From assembly GCA_039178165.1 (NCBI GenBank), contig JBCDFL010000181.1, forward strand, positions 1 to 6,660: 6,660 nucleotides of DNA, in the 5' to 3' direction. The notes under the pieces are model-generated. The model ran no database searches, was not told the DNA's origin, and saw nothing but the letters and a program-made list of their open reading frames with translations. Of the stretch, positions 1-5,415 are shown piece after piece; the first letter of the stretch is position 1, and every line of letters starts with the position of its first letter. The DNA comes from JBCBCP01 sp039178165 (GTDB taxonomy: Bacteria > Pseudomonadota > Alphaproteobacteria > Rhodobacterales > Rhodobacteraceae). The position numbers were made by a program, and so were the translations under genes.

Positions 1-982
1 CCGCGTCGTCCTGCCCCGCCACGGGCGTACCGAAGGTGGCCATGAGCCCGTCGCCCAAAAACTTGTCGAGTGTCCCGCTGTGGGCAAAGACCTGACGCTC
101 CATCGCGTTGTGGAACCGGCGCAGCGTCTCGATCACCTCGGTGGGCGACCGGCTGGCCGCATAAGCGGTGAAGCCGACGATATCGACGAAGAGGACGGCA
201 ATGTCCTGCTCGCGGGTTTGGCCCAGGGGATCGTCGATCCCGCTCAGCTCCTTCACCACGTTCGGCGAAAAATAGCGCGACAAGTTGGACCGTTCGCGCT
301 CCAGCTCAGCCTGCGAGAGCAAGAGGCGCTGGAACCGGCGTACGACCACCGCCAGCGTGTAGGACACCAGCAGCAGGACCATCACCTCCTGCAGGCGGCG
401 GTCCCATTTGACGTTGTTCGGATCAAGCTCGTAGACGAGGAAGGGCGGCAGGCCGGCAGCCTCAATCGCGGTGGTGACCTCCGGCATACGGGCCCCGAAA
501 TACCAGATCAGGCCTGAGCCCAGCAGGTACATGGCTGCGGTCCAGTGGCCCAGGGCCAGGATCGTGCGCCAGGAATAGGCCAGGCAGCCCACCGACAGGA
601 TCACGAAGTAGTAGAGAAACGTGTCGAACAGGTAGATCGACGCGGCCGGCAGCTCCACAATGGCCAGCGGGTTCGGCGCCAGCAGCGCGATGGTCATCAG
701 CAGCACGTCGACGAAGATGAAGAACAGCTCGGGCCCCGAATGGCCGCGGCGGCCCACGCGGCGCAGGAACCAGCCGTTCAGCGCGACCAGCGCCAGCAGC
801 GCCCAGGGCCACGCGATTTGTTCAATCGGGACCACGAAAGGCAGAAACAAAGCCACGATGCCCAGCGCGATCCAGCGCGCGCGGATGGCGAGTTCGAGGC
901 CTTCCTCCTTCCGGCGGTCGAGCGATTCCTCGACCACGCGGGAAATGCGCTGACCGTCCGTCCCGTCGGGCGGATCGCTCAT
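1..982 (-). CDS. Membrane-anchored class III adenylate/guanylate cyclase, C-terminus cut by window edge
   Basis: This protein should make a cyclic nucleotide (probably cAMP) from the NTP at the inner membrane. I translated it by hand from the ATG at 980-982: 327 codons are open to the left edge, so the C-terminal part of the catalytic domain is missing. Hydrophobic stretches at about residues 34-52, 58-73, 86-103, 113-137, 141-162 and 200-215 suggest six membrane segments. A charged linker follows, then a YFSPNVV motif (237-243), which is common just before the catalytic core of bacterial class III cyclases. The core begins with VLFVDIVGFT, giving metal ligand Asp267, and continues to DKFLGDG with purine-contacting Lys307 and metal ligand Asp311. 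The residues that would complete the active site (the Asp/Thr, Asn and Arg of the family) lie outside. No clear ribosome site precedes the ATG; a TTG four codons upstream is possible. The gene lies 105 bp downstream of the TetR gene on the same strand, with no obvious terminator between. Confidence 0.9.
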   Translation of the reverse strand, partial: MSDPPDGTDGQRISRVVEESLDRRKEEGLELAIRARWIALGIVALFLPFVVPIEQIAWPWALLALVALNGWFLRRVGRRGHSGPELFFIFVDVLLMTIALLAPNPLAIVELPAASIYLFDTFLYYFVILSVGCLAYSWRTILALGHWTAAMYLLGSGLIWYFGARMPEVTTAIEAAGLPPFLVYELDPNNVKWDRRLQEVMVLLLVSYTLAVVVRRFQRLLLSQAELERERSNLSRYFSPNVVKELSGIDDPLGQTREQDIAVLFVDIVGFTAYAASRSPTEVIETLRRFHNAMERQVFAHSGTLDKFLGDGLMATFGTPVAGQDDA

Positions 983-1087
983 GTTGAAGTTCAAAAGGTC
1001 CGGTGTCTCGACCACCCGATCCGCTCCGCTGGCTTTGGGGGCGAAGGATAACCGCTTTCCCCGCAAAGCTGAATCGAAAAGGGAGGC

Positions 1088-1648
1088 TTAGCGGGCCGGC
1101 AGGTCCAACCGGGCGCGCAACTGGGCGGTGGCGGTGTCAAAGAGGGTGGGATCGCCGGCCGCCCGGGCGATCAATTGGGCGCCTTCGACCAGCGCCAGGG
1201 CCGCGGCCGCCTCCGCCAGTGTGTCGGGCTGCGCGGGCAGCGTCTTGTCCCGGCGGCCCTGCGCCATGACCTCTTGCAGCCAATAGGTCGCCTCGGTGTG
1301 AAAGCGGTTCAGCTCTGCCACCACGGGCGCGCTGAGGCTGTGGCGCCCAGCCGCGAAGGCAACGCAAAGGCACGTCTGCTCCCCCGCGCCCAAGGTGGCA
1401 CGGTAGTGGGCCAGGAACGCCTCCATCCGCTGCGCCGCGGTGCCGGCCTTGGGCAGGCGGACGAAGAACGCGTCGACATAGCGTTTGATCAGCGCGAGGG
1501 CGAGTTGCGGCTTGGTCGCGAAATGGTAGTGGACCGAAGCCTTCTTGATCCCCTGCCGCTCCGCCAGATCGCCAAAGCTGAACGCATCCAGCCCGCGCGT
1601 GCGCGCAAGCGTTTCCGCATGATCCAAAAGGGCCGTCCGCGTGTCCAT
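1088..1648 (-). CDS. TetR/AcrR-family transcriptional repressor
   Basis: This is a probable ligand-responsive DNA-binding repressor of 186 aa, the normal length for the family. The N-terminal three-helix domain spans about residues 2-48. The helix-turn-helix lies at about 25-44 and ends in KASVHYHFATKPQL, matching the family pattern in which the recognition helix is followed by (Y)HYHF.(T/S)K..L. The C-terminal ligand domain is alpha-helical and Ala/Leu-rich, with Cys93 and Cys95 close together (TCLC). I chose the ATG at 1646-1648 because it puts the helix-turn-helix at the usual distance from the N-terminus. The frame stays open to 1783, with an ATG at 1729 and one at 1783, and the chosen start has no good Shine-Dalgarno sequence. 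The extra 45 residues upstream are Arg-rich and unlike the family. The ligand and targets are unknown; the co-directional cyclase downstream is one candidate target. Confidence 0.88.
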   Translation of the reverse strand: MDTRTALLDHAETLARTRGLDAFSFGDLAERQGIKKASVHYHFATKPQLALALIKRYVDAFFVRLPKAGTAAQRMEAFLAHYRATLGAGEQTCLCVAFAAGRHSLSAPVVAELNRFHTEATYWLQEVMAQGRRDKTLPAQPDTLAEAAAALALVEGAQLIARAAGDPTLFDTATAQLRARLDLPAR

Positions 1649-1765
1649 CGCCAAGCCATGGCGGCGCGCGCGGCGATTCTGCAAGGGTTTGCGGACGCCT
1701 TGGGGCGCCGTACGTGGCCGAATGGGCATAAAAGCGGCGCGACTTCTACCCAGGCGCGAGACGGG

Positions 1766-1796
1766 AAAAAAAGGCCCCGCCACAGGGGCGGGGCTT
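1766..1796 (-). terminator. Intrinsic terminator for the rnhB-ccrM transcript
   Basis: GCCCCGCC (1774-1781) pairs perfectly with GGCGGGGC (1787-1794) around a 5-nt loop. The plus strand has seven A at 1766-1772, so leftward RNA would end its hairpin with a U7 tract. A further A-U and G-U pair extends the stem at its base. It lies about 165 bp past the ccrM stop and before the TetR start, as expected for the end of the ccrM operon. Confidence 0.85.
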
Positions 1797-1803
1797 GAGT
1801 GCA

Positions 1804-1841
1804 GTGCCTTTGGTTTTGCCTTGGGTAAAGGCCGCAGGCAC
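1804..1841. repeat. Imperfect inverted repeat with alternative pairings
   Basis: GTGCCT (1804-1809) pairs with AGGCAC (1836-1841). Alternatively GCCTTT (1806-1811) pairs with AAAGGC (1827-1832). The two pairings share bases and exclude one another. It lies between the terminator and the larger nested repeat, downstream of ccrM on the leftward transcript. No function is assigned. Confidence 0.4.
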
Positions 1842-1859
1842 CTGGCGGTGTTCTCGGCG

Positions 1860-1948
1860 TTTTTTGAAGTCCCTGTTAAACGCGTGTCGAAAATGTCCCG
1901 AGAGCGCGAAGCGCGGCAGGGTATTTTCGATGCTACTTCTTCAAAAAA
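1860..1948. repeat. Nested inverted repeats just downstream of the ccrM stop
   Basis: Three inverted pairs are nested. The outer is TTTTTTGAAG (1860-1869) with CTTCAAAAAA (1939-1948), 10 of 10 bases. The middle is TCGAAAAT (1887-1894) with ATTTTCGA (1923-1930), 8 of 8, followed inside by CCC/GGG. The core is GCGC-GAA-GCGC around 1904-1914. The outer right arm begins 14 bp from the ccrM stop codon. In the leftward RNA this could fold as one long interrupted hairpin. It may protect the mRNA 3' end, be a small RNA, or be a degenerate repeat element; the sequence alone does not decide. Confidence 0.65.
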
Positions 1949-1961
1949 ATCGCCATGGTGT

Positions 1962-3062
1962 TCAGTTTTCCAGCTCGGACCGGATTTGTTGGCGCAGGAC
2001 GTCGATGGGGATCATCTTGCCCTCCTTCTGGTAGCACCAATAGGTCCAGCCATTGCAGCTGGGCGCGCCCTCCAGATGGGCGCCGACCTGGTGAATGCTG
2101 CCCTTGATGTCGTCGCCGATCAGCGTGCCGTCCGCACGGACCTTGGCCTTGTGGCGCTTGTTCATGGAATAGAGCGCCTCGCCCGGGCGCAGCATGCCGC
2201 GCTCGACCAGCTGTCCGAAGGGGACACGGGGCTGTTGGCGCTTGGATTGGCTGACCTCCAGCGCGGCCTTATCCAGCTTGCGCACGCTCGACAGCCGTTT
2301 GCGCGCGGCCTCGCGGTAGGCGGCCTCACGTTCGATCCCGATGAAATCGCGGCCCAGCATCTTGGCCACCGCGCCGGTCGTGCCGGTGCCGAAGAACGGG
2401 TCGAGCACCACGTCGCCCGGATTGGTCGTGCCGACCAGCACCCGGTGCAACAGGCTTTCGGGCTTCTGCGTCGGGTGCGCCTTGTCGCCTTTGTCATCCT
2501 TCAGCCGCTCGTGCCCGGTGCAGATCGGCAGCACCCAGTCAGAGCGCATCTGAATGCCCTCGTTCAGCGCCTTCAGCGCCTCGTAGTTGAAGGTGTATTT
2601 GCTGGTCTCGTCCTTGCCGGCCCAGATCATCGTCTCGTGCGCGTTGGTCAGGCGCTTGCCGCGGAAATTCGGCATCGGGTTCGACTTGCGCCACACAACG
2701 TCGTTGAGGATCCAGAAGCCCGCATCCTGCAGCGCCGTTCCCACGCGGAAGATGTTGTGATAGCTGCCGATCACCCAGATCGCGCCGTTGGGCTTCAAGA
2801 GGCGCCGCGCGGCAGCCAGCCATTCGCGCGTGAACTTGTCGTACGCCTTGAAGCTGGCGAATTGGTCCCAGGCGTCGTCCACCGCATCCACGCGGCTGTT
2901 GTCCGGGCGATGCAGATCGCCCCGCAGCTGCAGGTTATAGGGCGGGTCCGCGAAAATCAGGTCGACCGAATTTTCGGGCAGCGACCGCATCACGTCGATG
3001 CAATCGCCCGCAAGAATATCGTTCAGCGGAAGCGCCTTTGGGGCACTTTTCGTCTTCGTCAT
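1962..3062 (-). CDS. ccrM: CcrM-type adenine-N6 DNA methyltransferase, GANTC-specific
   Basis: CcrM transfers a methyl group from S-adenosylmethionine to the adenine of GANTC. In alphaproteobacteria it is made late in the cell cycle, so that methylation state reports passage of the replication fork. The protein is 366 aa, close to the usual 355-380. The beta-class order is visible: catalytic motif IV DPPYNLQL at 39-46 comes before the SAM-binding motif DPFFGTGTTG at 221-230, and HPTQKPE lies at 196-202. The C-terminal extension of about 80 residues, with NGWTYW at 337-342, is the hallmark that separates CcrM from shorter HinfI-like enzymes and helps in specific DNA recognition. The ATG at 3060-3062 is preceded at 7 nt by AGAGG (3070-3074). 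It is the second gene after rnhB, 99 bp away. GANTC specificity is inferred from family resemblance. I see no restriction enzyme partner, as expected for an orphan cell-cycle methyltransferase. Confidence 0.97.
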   Translation of the reverse strand: MTKTKSAPKALPLNDILAGDCIDVMRSLPENSVDLIFADPPYNLQLRGDLHRPDNSRVDAVDDAWDQFASFKAYDKFTREWLAAARRLLKPNGAIWVIGSYHNIFRVGTALQDAGFWILNDVVWRKSNPMPNFRGKRLTNAHETMIWAGKDETSKYTFNYEALKALNEGIQMRSDWVLPICTGHERLKDDKGDKAHPTQKPESLLHRVLVGTTNPGDVVLDPFFGTGTTGAVAKMLGRDFIGIEREAAYREAARKRLSSVRKLDKAALEVSQSKRQQPRVPFGQLVERGMLRPGEALYSMNKRHKAKVRADGTLIGDDIKGSIHQVGAHLEGAPSCNGWTYWCYQKEGKMIPIDVLRQQIRSELEN

Positions 3063-3161
3063 ATGTCTGCCTCTGTCCCCGGCGCTTTGGCGCTCGTTGG
3101 TTGGAGCCAGGATGAGTCAGAGGCGATTCGCGGTCAATTCCCTTTATTTTCAGCGCGTTGC
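3063..3161 (-). promoter_or_regulatory. ccrM leader and probable promoter with two GANTC sites
   Basis: Reading leftward, a -35-like TTGACC (plus-strand 3132-3137) is followed after 17 bp by a weak -10, CATCCT (3109-3114). Two CcrM target sites lie between and over these elements: GATTC at 3125-3129 and GAGTC at 3114-3118. The leader then holds a short GCGC/GCGC stem (around 3081-3092) and the AGAGG ribosome site. In Caulobacter the ccrM promoter also carries two GANTC sites whose methylation lowers expression, so the same feedback is plausible here. I see no full CtrA box (TTAA-N7-TTAA). The -35/-10 assignment is tentative; the GANTC sites are certain. Confidence 0.5.
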
Positions 3162-3758
3162 TTATTTTTGTTGCAACAAGATGTTGTGGACTGGCTTGAA
3201 CGATCGCCGATGATGTGGGGTGACCCCCAATTCAATTAAGGCGGCTTTGTGGCGGGAAGATGGATAACCCATGTTCGTCTCCCAGCCGTAGCCGGGATGC
3301 TGTTGCGCCAAATCCACCATCAGCGCGTCGCGCCTTGTTTTCGCCACAATCGAGGCGGCGGCGATCGACAGGCTGCGCCCGTCCCCCTTGACCAGCGTCG
3401 TCGCAGGCAAGGGGCAGCCGCGCGGCACCATGTTGCCGTCGATCAACGCGTGGTCCGCCTGCACCTGGGCCAGCGCGCGCAGCATCGCGATGTGCGAGGC
3501 GCGCAGGATGTTGTGGGTGTCGATCTCTTGGACCGAGGCTTCCCCGATGCCCACCGCCGCGCATGCCAGGATGGCTTCGGCCAGGGCGTCGCGCCGGCGC
3601 GCCGTCAACTTCTTAGAATCGTCCAGCCCTTCGGGGATGCGCGCGGGGTCGAGGACCACGGCCGCCGCCACAACGGGACCGGCTAGGGGGCCGCGCCCCA
3701 CCTCGTCGACCCCAGCGACGCGGCCCCCGATGGCCAACTCATGGGAAAAATCAGGCAT
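3162..3758 (-). CDS. rnhB: Ribonuclease HII
   Basis: RNase HII cuts the RNA strand of RNA-DNA hybrids and starts removal of single ribonucleotides misincorporated in DNA. The protein is 198 aa, a typical length. The four acidic metal ligands are all in place: Asp18 and Glu19 in VDEVGRGPLAG, Asp107 in ALIDGN, and Asp126 in KGDGRS. SIAAASIVAKTRRD (131-144) and the DDSKKL motif (46-51) confirm the type 2 family. I chose the ATG at 3756-3758, preceded by a GGGGG run, because it puts VDEVGRG at the usual distance. A TTG eight codons further upstream is open but would begin inside the terminator's T-tract region. The last codons overlap a 12-bp palindrome (3168-3179). ccrM follows in the same direction, so the pair is probably one operon. 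I recall this rnhB-ccrM order from other alphaproteobacteria. Confidence 0.96.
   Translation of the reverse strand: MPDFSHELAIGGRVAGVDEVGRGPLAGPVVAAAVVLDPARIPEGLDDSKKLTARRRDALAEAILACAAVGIGEASVQEIDTHNILRASHIAMLRALAQVQADHALIDGNMVPRGCPLPATTLVKGDGRSLSIAAASIVAKTRRDALMVDLAQQHPGYGWETNMGYPSSRHKAALIELGVTPHHRRSFKPVHNILLQQK
3168..3179. repeat. Perfect 12-bp palindrome at the rnhB 3' end
   Basis: TTGTTGCAACAA reads the same on both strands. It encodes the last Leu-Leu-Gln-Gln of RNase HII and lies about 30 bp upstream of the putative ccrM -35. It could be a binding site for a dimeric regulator of ccrM or a coincidence of codon choice. Confidence 0.35.
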
Positions 3759-3780
3759 GCGCCCCCGTAGCCCCGCACGC

Positions 3781-3811
3781 AAAAAAGGGGAAGGCGCGCG
3801 GCCCTCCCCTT
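3781..3811 (-). terminator. Intrinsic terminator of the 148-aa exported protein gene
   Basis: AAGGGGA (3785-3791) pairs with TCCCCTT (3805-3811). After one mismatch GG/CC (3793-3794 with 3802-3803) extends the stem, leaving a loop of about 7 nt. Plus-strand A at 3781-3786 gives a U6 tract in the leftward RNA. It starts 20 bp after the stop of the exported protein gene and ends only 22 bp before the rnhB ATG. Confidence 0.8.
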
Positions 3812-3831
3812 CCCTGCCCGATCCGGCGGCG

Positions 3832-4278
3832 TCAGTTGCGCGCCAGGCGGTATCCTTGGTCGCGCAGGCAGCGCGCGCGGTAGGCGGTGCCCCAGCCGCG
3901 GCGGGTCTGCACGTCGGTTGCGCAGGCCCGCGGCAGGGACCGCACGAAGTCGTAGTTGCGGTTCATGCAGCGCTGGCCGAAGCCGCGGATCTCGCGCCCC
4001 CGTGCATTGTAGAAGGTGCGGAAGCACTGCTGCGGCAGCAGCTTGCGGTCCACGCGGCGGGGCAGCGGGCGGGGGTGCACCGTGTCGCGCGGCGCGCGGC
4101 GGGTGACGACATGCCGGTCGTCCTTGCGGTTGTCGTGGATGATCTTGCCCACAATGGCGAGGCCGAGGATCGCGGCCAGTGCCCGCGCGGCGTCGTCGTT
4201 GTCGGCCCGCGCCGGGGCGGTGAGCGTGGCGAGTGCCAGCGCGCTGGTGACGATCAGGGTGATGAAGGGGCGGGACAT
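3832..4278 (-). CDS. Small exported four-cysteine protein of unknown function
   Basis: I do not recognise a named family. The protein is 148 aa. Residues 1-25 form a classical Sec signal peptide (hydrophobic TLIVTSALALATLT, then APARA as the cleavage site), so it is probably periplasmic. After cleavage comes a short hydrophobic stretch, AILGLAIVGKII (36-47), which could be a second membrane or amphipathic helix. A very basic region follows, rich in Arg, Pro and His (51-80). The C-terminal domain has four cysteines (85, 104, 119, 137), which could form two disulfides, and ends in many aromatic and Arg residues. The ATG at 4276-4278 is fixed by the signal peptide and by a strong ribosome site. 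The frame stays open to 4473, but that extension lacks family sense and would bury the signal peptide. The gene has its own terminator and is divergent from the 92-aa exported protein gene. Confidence 0.8.
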   Translation of the reverse strand: MSRPFITLIVTSALALATLTAPARADNDDAARALAAILGLAIVGKIIHDNRKDDRHVVTRRAPRDTVHPRPLPRRVDRKLLPQQCFRTFYNARGREIRGFGQRCMNRNYDFVRSLPRACATDVQTRRGWGTAYRARCLRDQGYRLARN

Positions 4279-4432
4279 GTCGATCTCCTTTGTCCAGGGG
4301 CGATGAAGTGATGGGGCCAACCTGGGGCCGCCACCGAACGACAGGCAATATCGGCGGGCTGCTATCGGATAACGGTGCGGCGAAGCCCTTGCGGTTATTG
4401 AATATCCGCCCGGTGCGCCCCATCCTGCGGCT
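4279..4432. other. Divergent intergenic region between two exported-protein genes
   Basis: These 154 bp must hold the promoters for both the leftward 148-aa gene and the rightward 92-aa gene. I see a repeated TATCGG (4348 and 4363 areas) and a TTGCGG near 4390, but no -35/-10 pair with acceptable spacing on either strand, and no tRNA or small RNA signature. Confidence 0.4.
4285..4291 (-). promoter_or_regulatory. Ribosome binding site that fixes the start of the 148-aa protein
   Basis: AAAGGAG on the minus strand lies 6 nt upstream of the ATG at 4276-4278. It is the strongest Shine-Dalgarno in this gene group and argues against the longer upstream open frame. Confidence 0.75.
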
Positions 4433-4711
4433 ATGACACGATTTGCGTTGGCCCTCGCCTTGGGGATGGCCATGGCAGGCTCTGCGCAGGCGGCCTGCTA
4501 TGCCGATTACAAGGCCAAACAGGACAATCCCTTGCGGCTGCATTACGGTGTGGCCGAGGTGTCGGCCTGCTCTGCGGGCGGGGCGCAGTCCGAGCTTGCG
4601 GGGCGCTTGGCCGCCGCCGGCTGGACGCTGCTTCAGGTCGTGGGCGTCTTCGGCCCCGAAGGTTTGCAGGAAAGGCAGGACCGTGCAGGACCATACTTCC
4701 TCCGCTTCTGA
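4433..4711 (+). CDS. Small exported protein, Rhodobacterales-type, function unknown
   Basis: The protein is 92 aa. Residues 1-20 are a signal peptide (hydrophobic core ALALALGMAMAG, cleavage after AQA), giving a mature protein of 72 aa that starts ACYADYKAKQ. It has only two cysteines, Cys22 and Cys46, which could form one disulfide in the periplasm. The C-terminal part, AAAGWTLLQVVGVFGPEG and the terminal GPYFLRF, looks like a conserved compact domain; I recall similar short hypothetical proteins in Roseobacter-group genomes but no function. The ATG lacks a good Shine-Dalgarno, yet the signal peptide leaves no other sensible start. Its 3' end overlaps the GTG start of the membrane winged-helix gene by 29 bp, which suggests translational coupling and a shared role. 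Confidence 0.82.
   Translation: MTRFALALALGMAMAGSAQAACYADYKAKQDNPLRLHYGVAEVSACSAGGAQSELAGRLAAAGWTLLQVVGVFGPEGLQERQDRAGPYFLRF
4668..4675 (+). promoter_or_regulatory. Ribosome binding site supporting the GTG start at 4683
   Basis: AGGAAAGG lies 7 nt before GTG (4683-4685), within the end of the 92-aa gene. No comparable site precedes the in-frame ATG at 4713. Confidence 0.6.
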
Positions 4712-5387
4712 GATGCGCCGCTCGGGCGAGCGGCTGGTGATGGCGGGGCTGGCGGGGATCGTCGCGCTGGTCGTGGCCGCCGCGGTCCTGCTGTTCCTGA
4801 ACCTGCCCGATGCGGGGCGGTTCGACGCCGAAGTGACGCGCATCTTCATCGAGAATGACGACCTGACCGATCAGGGCAGCATCAAGCTGCTGGAGATCCT
4901 CGCTCAGTCCGGTACGGCGTTTTCGGAGACCCTGGCGAGCTACCGTGTCGTGATCTTCGTGCTGATGGTCTTTGCCTTCGCGCTTCTGATTGTGGCGCTG
5001 GTGTTTGTGGTGCTCTTGGTCGGCATGAGCCGGCGCCTGCAGCGGATCGAGCGCGCGGGGATTGAGGTGAACTCGCTGCTCATCGCGCGGGAGGAGAATA
5101 CGGTCTACCTGAACGATCTGGGCTTCAAGCTGACGGATGCCGCGATGGAGACGATGAGCGTCCTGGCCGAGGCCCGGATGGACGATGATGTGTTGACCGG
5201 CGCGCAGATCGAGGGCGTCATCTCGGGCCGCAGCGCGGAGGAGTGCGAAGAGGCCGCGGGCGCCACGCGGATCAAGCGGCTGCGCGATGCGCTGGGAAAC
5301 CAGATGATCTCAGCCTTGCTGGTGAAGAACATCGCCCGGCGGGGGTATGTGCTGGCGGTAGACAAGGAAAGGGTGAAGGTCGCCTAG
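4683..5387 (+). CDS. Inner-membrane protein with C-terminal OmpR-like winged helix
   Basis: This may be a membrane-tethered DNA-binding regulator. From the GTG at 4683 it is 234 aa; from the ATG at 4713 it would be 224. I prefer GTG because AGGAAAGG lies 7 nt upstream, while the ATG has no ribosome site. Hydrophobic segments at about 19-40 and 88-114 flank a roughly 45-residue acidic loop, probably periplasmic. MSRRLQRIERAG (115-126) starts the cytoplasmic side. Residues 138-227 fit the OmpR/PhoB effector fold: strands in TVYLNDLGFKL, helix 1 in TDAAMETMSVLAEA, helix 2 in LTGAQIEGVI, a recognition-helix candidate in EAAGATRIKRLRDALG, and the wing in LVKNIARRGYVLAV. The order (membrane first, winged helix last) is the reverse of ToxR and CadC. 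There is no receiver domain. DNA binding is inferred from fold resemblance; the domain could instead serve protein contacts. Confidence 0.82.
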   Translation: MQDHTSSASEMRRSGERLVMAGLAGIVALVVAAAVLLFLNLPDAGRFDAEVTRIFIENDDLTDQGSIKLLEILAQSGTAFSETLASYRVVIFVLMVFAFALLIVALVFVVLLVGMSRRLQRIERAGIEVNSLLIAREENTVYLNDLGFKLTDAAMETMSVLAEARMDDDVLTGAQIEGVISGRSAEECEEAAGATRIKRLRDALGNQMISALLVKNIARRGYVLAVDKERVKVA

Positions 5388-5415
5388 ATACAGCTTCGTT
5401 TGAGCGTAGACCCCA

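Larger units (their letters stand above)
1649..1961. other. 313-bp intergenic region between ccrM and the TetR gene
   Basis: No convincing gene lies here. Reading leftward from ccrM, it holds a 7-codon open frame (ATG at 1954-1956, stop at 1933-1935, peptide MAIFLKK), a cluster of inverted repeats (1804-1948), the intrinsic terminator at 1766-1796, and then about 115 bp that should contain the TetR promoter. One GANTC site (GATTC, 1675-1679) lies 27 bp upstream of the TetR ATG. I could not pick a -35/-10 pair or an operator palindrome for TetR with confidence. Confidence 0.6.

Noticed and set aside
80..1051. Plus-strand open frames at 80-517 and 545-1051
   Set aside because: Both are antisense to the class III cyclase, whose motifs fix the coding strand. 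The 545-1051 product is Gln/Arg/Asp-rich with no domain.
983..1087. Terminator between the TetR gene and the cyclase (GCTTT/AAAGC pair near 1054-1069)
   Set aside because: The stem is only 5 bp and no T-run follows on the minus strand.
1649..1783. 45-residue N-terminal extension of the TetR protein
   Set aside because: It is Arg-rich, has no helix pattern, and would move the helix-turn-helix far from its usual place. It would also start inside the terminator.
3063..3161. CtrA binding site in the ccrM promoter
   Set aside because: Only AT-rich patches are seen; no TTAA-N7-TTAA or close variant could be found, so CtrA control is not claimed.
1641..3239. 532-codon open frame on the plus strand opposite ccrM
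   Set aside because: It is the antisense of ccrM over most of its length. The product is low-complexity Ala/Arg/Gln/His-rich with no motif. Such frames are common opposite high-GC genes, while ccrM has full catalytic motifs.
3388..4311. 307-codon open frame on the plus strand
   Set aside because: It is antisense to both rnhB and the 148-aa gene, crosses the intrinsic terminator, and has a shadow-like Ala/Arg composition.
4443..4682. N-terminal extension of the winged-helix protein to 4443 (314 aa)
   Set aside because: The extension is the 92-aa gene read in another frame and is Arg/Pro/Cys/Trp-rich. The GTG at 4683 has a good ribosome site.
3683..4849. 388-codon open frame on the minus strand
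   Set aside because: It runs through the rnhB start, the 148-aa gene, the divergent promoter region and the plus-strand 92-aa and winged-helix genes in a different frame. The translation is Arg/Pro/His-rich with no domain.
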